Part shown: piece by piece, positions 32,036 through 33,261 of the stretch | How the letters are laid out: each line of letters begins with the position of its first letter | How positions within the stretch are numbered: position 1 is the stretch's first letter | Assembly: GCA_001072465.1 (NCBI GenBank) | Contig: JVKM01000062.1 | Span: forward strand, 6,874 to 40,134 | Reading direction: 5' to 3' | Origin: Xylanimonas cellulosilytica | Lineage (GTDB): Bacteria; Actinomycetota; Actinomycetes; Actinomycetales; Actinomycetaceae | DNA: 33,261 nucleotides | Made by a program: the position numbers and the translations under genes | The notes under the pieces: model-generated | What the model saw: the letters and a program-made list of their open reading frames with translations, nothing else | What the model was told of the DNA's origin: nothing | The model's database searches: none

Positions 32036-33193
32036 ATGAGCGGACGCAGAGCCTTCGGCTCGATCAGGAAGGCTCGAAGCGGGCGCTTCGAGGTTCGATA
32101 CACAGGGCCGGACGGCGGCAAGTACACCGCCGGGCGGTCGTTCGTCCGCAAGGCCGACGCGAGCGCCTTCCTCGCACACGTCGAGGCAGAGATCAGCGAG
32201 GGCACCTGGACCAGCCCAAAGGAGAGCCGCGAGCGCGAGCGCGCGCAGGAACTCGCCGCTGAGCGTGCGGCGATGACCTTCGCGGCGTGGTCGGAGAGGT
32301 GGCTCGCGTCGCTCGAGCGACTAGGCCGGACCCCTCAGACGATCCAGACGCACACCTATCGGATGCGGCATCTCGTCCCCACCTTCGGCGCGAAGCCCCT
32401 CGGGGCGATCAGCGTCGACGACGTCGATACCTGGTATCAGAGTGTCTGGCAGGCCAAAGGTCCGGGCGTCGTGCGGCCTCTCTATATGACGCTGTCGACC
32501 TGTATGAACGCCGCGGTGAAGAGTGGCCTCATTGAGGCGAGCCCGTGCAAGGTGCCCGAGGGACAGAAGCATCGGCCCGTCCGCGAGCGCGAGCGCCAGG
32601 TCGCTACACCCGAGGAGGTCCGAGCCGCCGCAGACGCCATGCCCGCACGCCTGCGCATCGCCGTCCTACTCGCCGCGTGGTGCCAGACGCGGCTCGGTGA
32701 GCTGACCGGCCTGCAACGCCGCGACCTCGACCTCGACTCCACGCCCGCGACTCTCCGTATCGAGCGACAGGTCCAGTATCTAGCGGGGGAGGGGCCGGTC
32801 GAGCTGCCGCCGAAGAGCGCCGCCGGCGTCCGCGAGATAGTCATCCCCGCGTCGCTGATTCCGGCGCTGCGCTCTCACCTTGAGTCCTTTGTTGAGCCTT
32901 CGGGCACGTCCTGGCTTCTAGCCTCCGAGCGATCGCCGCGCCTGCCGCTGCACCCTAATAGCCTGCGCGGGGCCTGGGAGCGTGCACGCCAGGACGCGGG
33001 CATCCCCTGGTTCAAATTCCATGATCTGCGGCACACTGGCCTCACGATCTTCGCGCAGCAGGGCGCCACGCTCGCCGAGCTGCTTCACCGTGGCGGGCAC
33101 AGCGACGTCGACGTCGCGCTGCGGTACCAGCATGCGACCCGCGAGCGCGACGCGGCCTTGGCGGCACGTATGGACTCGCACGTCCTTATCTGA
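32036..33193 (+). CDS. Tyrosine recombinase / phage-type integrase
   Basis: A 385-residue site-specific recombinase. The N-terminal about 1-55 looks like an arm-site DNA-binding domain (AFGSIRKARSGRFEVRYTGPDGGKYTAGRSFVRKADASAFL). Residues about 80-175 are the SAM-like core-binding domain (TFAAWSERWLASLERLGRTPQTIQTHTYRMRHLVPTFG). The catalytic domain has Arg219 in CQTRLGELTGL, Lys260, His329 and Arg332 in FHDLRHTG, His355 in HRGGHSD and the nucleophile Tyr364 in ALRYQHAT. All six expected residues are present, so the enzyme looks active. ATG 32036 is chosen for its GAGGAGA (32024-32030); the frame is open to 31874 but that part covers the tmRNA terminator and leader repeats. It points away from ssrA into the element, which continues beyond 33261; 33194-33261 shows no gene. 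Confidence 0.93.
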   Translation: MSGRRAFGSIRKARSGRFEVRYTGPDGGKYTAGRSFVRKADASAFLAHVEAEISEGTWTSPKESRERERAQELAAERAAMTFAAWSERWLASLERLGRTPQTIQTHTYRMRHLVPTFGAKPLGAISVDDVDTWYQSVWQAKGPGVVRPLYMTLSTCMNAAVKSGLIEASPCKVPEGQKHRPVRERERQVATPEEVRAAADAMPARLRIAVLLAAWCQTRLGELTGLQRRDLDLDSTPATLRIERQVQYLAGEGPVELPPKSAAGVREIVIPASLIPALRSHLESFVEPSGTSWLLASERSPRLPLHPNSLRGAWERARQDAGIPWFKFHDLRHTGLTIFAQQGATLAELLHRGGHSDVDVALRYQHATRERDAALAARMDSHVLI

Positions 33194-33261
33194 GTGCTAT
33201 TGTTTTGTAGATCACATTCATTCCAGGTTGCACTATGCGTCGCGCGCGATGTATAGTTAAG

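Overview
The window is high-GC, densely coded chromosomal DNA from an actinobacterium. Family content points to the Actinomycetaceae, of Actinomyces or Schaalia type; this is inferred from gene content, not proven. Supporting points are a fused RmlC-RmlD rhamnose enzyme, a short Tad pilus locus, the prfB-ftsE-ftsX-M23-smpB order, tandem YhgE/Pip proteins beside ssrA, many GTG starts with 4-bp overlaps, and promoters that sit directly on start codons (probable leaderless mRNAs).

Region 1 (1-6987) is one edge of a surface-polysaccharide locus. It holds the 3' part of a sugar-nucleotide oxidoreductase, three family-4-like glycosyltransferases, a Wzx-like flippase and a UDP-sugar 6-dehydrogenase. 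A 126-bp element with matching inverted ends lies between the convergent flippase and second glycosyltransferase. Region 2 (6988-9360) is a secreted two-enzyme autolysin with choline-binding-like repeats, behind a strong promoter with a palindromic operator candidate. Region 3 (9361-10651) looks accessory: a GIY-YIG-like orphan gene of lower GC, followed by a striking head-to-head array of 19-bp repeats. Region 4 (10652-14363) makes and uses dTDP-rhamnose or related glycans: rmlCD divergent from rmlA, a DPM/GtrB-like GT2 and a DUF2304 membrane protein.

Region 5 (14411-20084) holds a phosphotransferase-fold protein that appears to lack its metal-binding residues. Divergent from it is a Tad/Flp pilus operon: tadA, tadB, tadC, a 56-residue pilin and three pseudopilin/secreted TadE/G-like proteins. 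Region 6 (20157-26470) is core: gdhA, prfB, ftsE, ftsX, an M23 peptidase that is the likely FtsEX-controlled hydrolase, and smpB. Region 7 (26489-31380) has two YhgE/Pip membrane proteins. Region 8 (31396-33261) has ssrA (tmRNA), with its tag ORF readable, and a tyrosine recombinase immediately downstream. This is the classic layout of an integrated element using the 3' end of ssrA as attachment site; the element continues past the window.

Functionally the window joins envelope glycan assembly, wall remodelling at division, pilus assembly, and ribosome rescue (smpB and ssrA about 5 kb apart). The least explained parts are the 19-bp repeat array with its GIY-YIG-like neighbour, the MITE-like element and the degenerate kinase.
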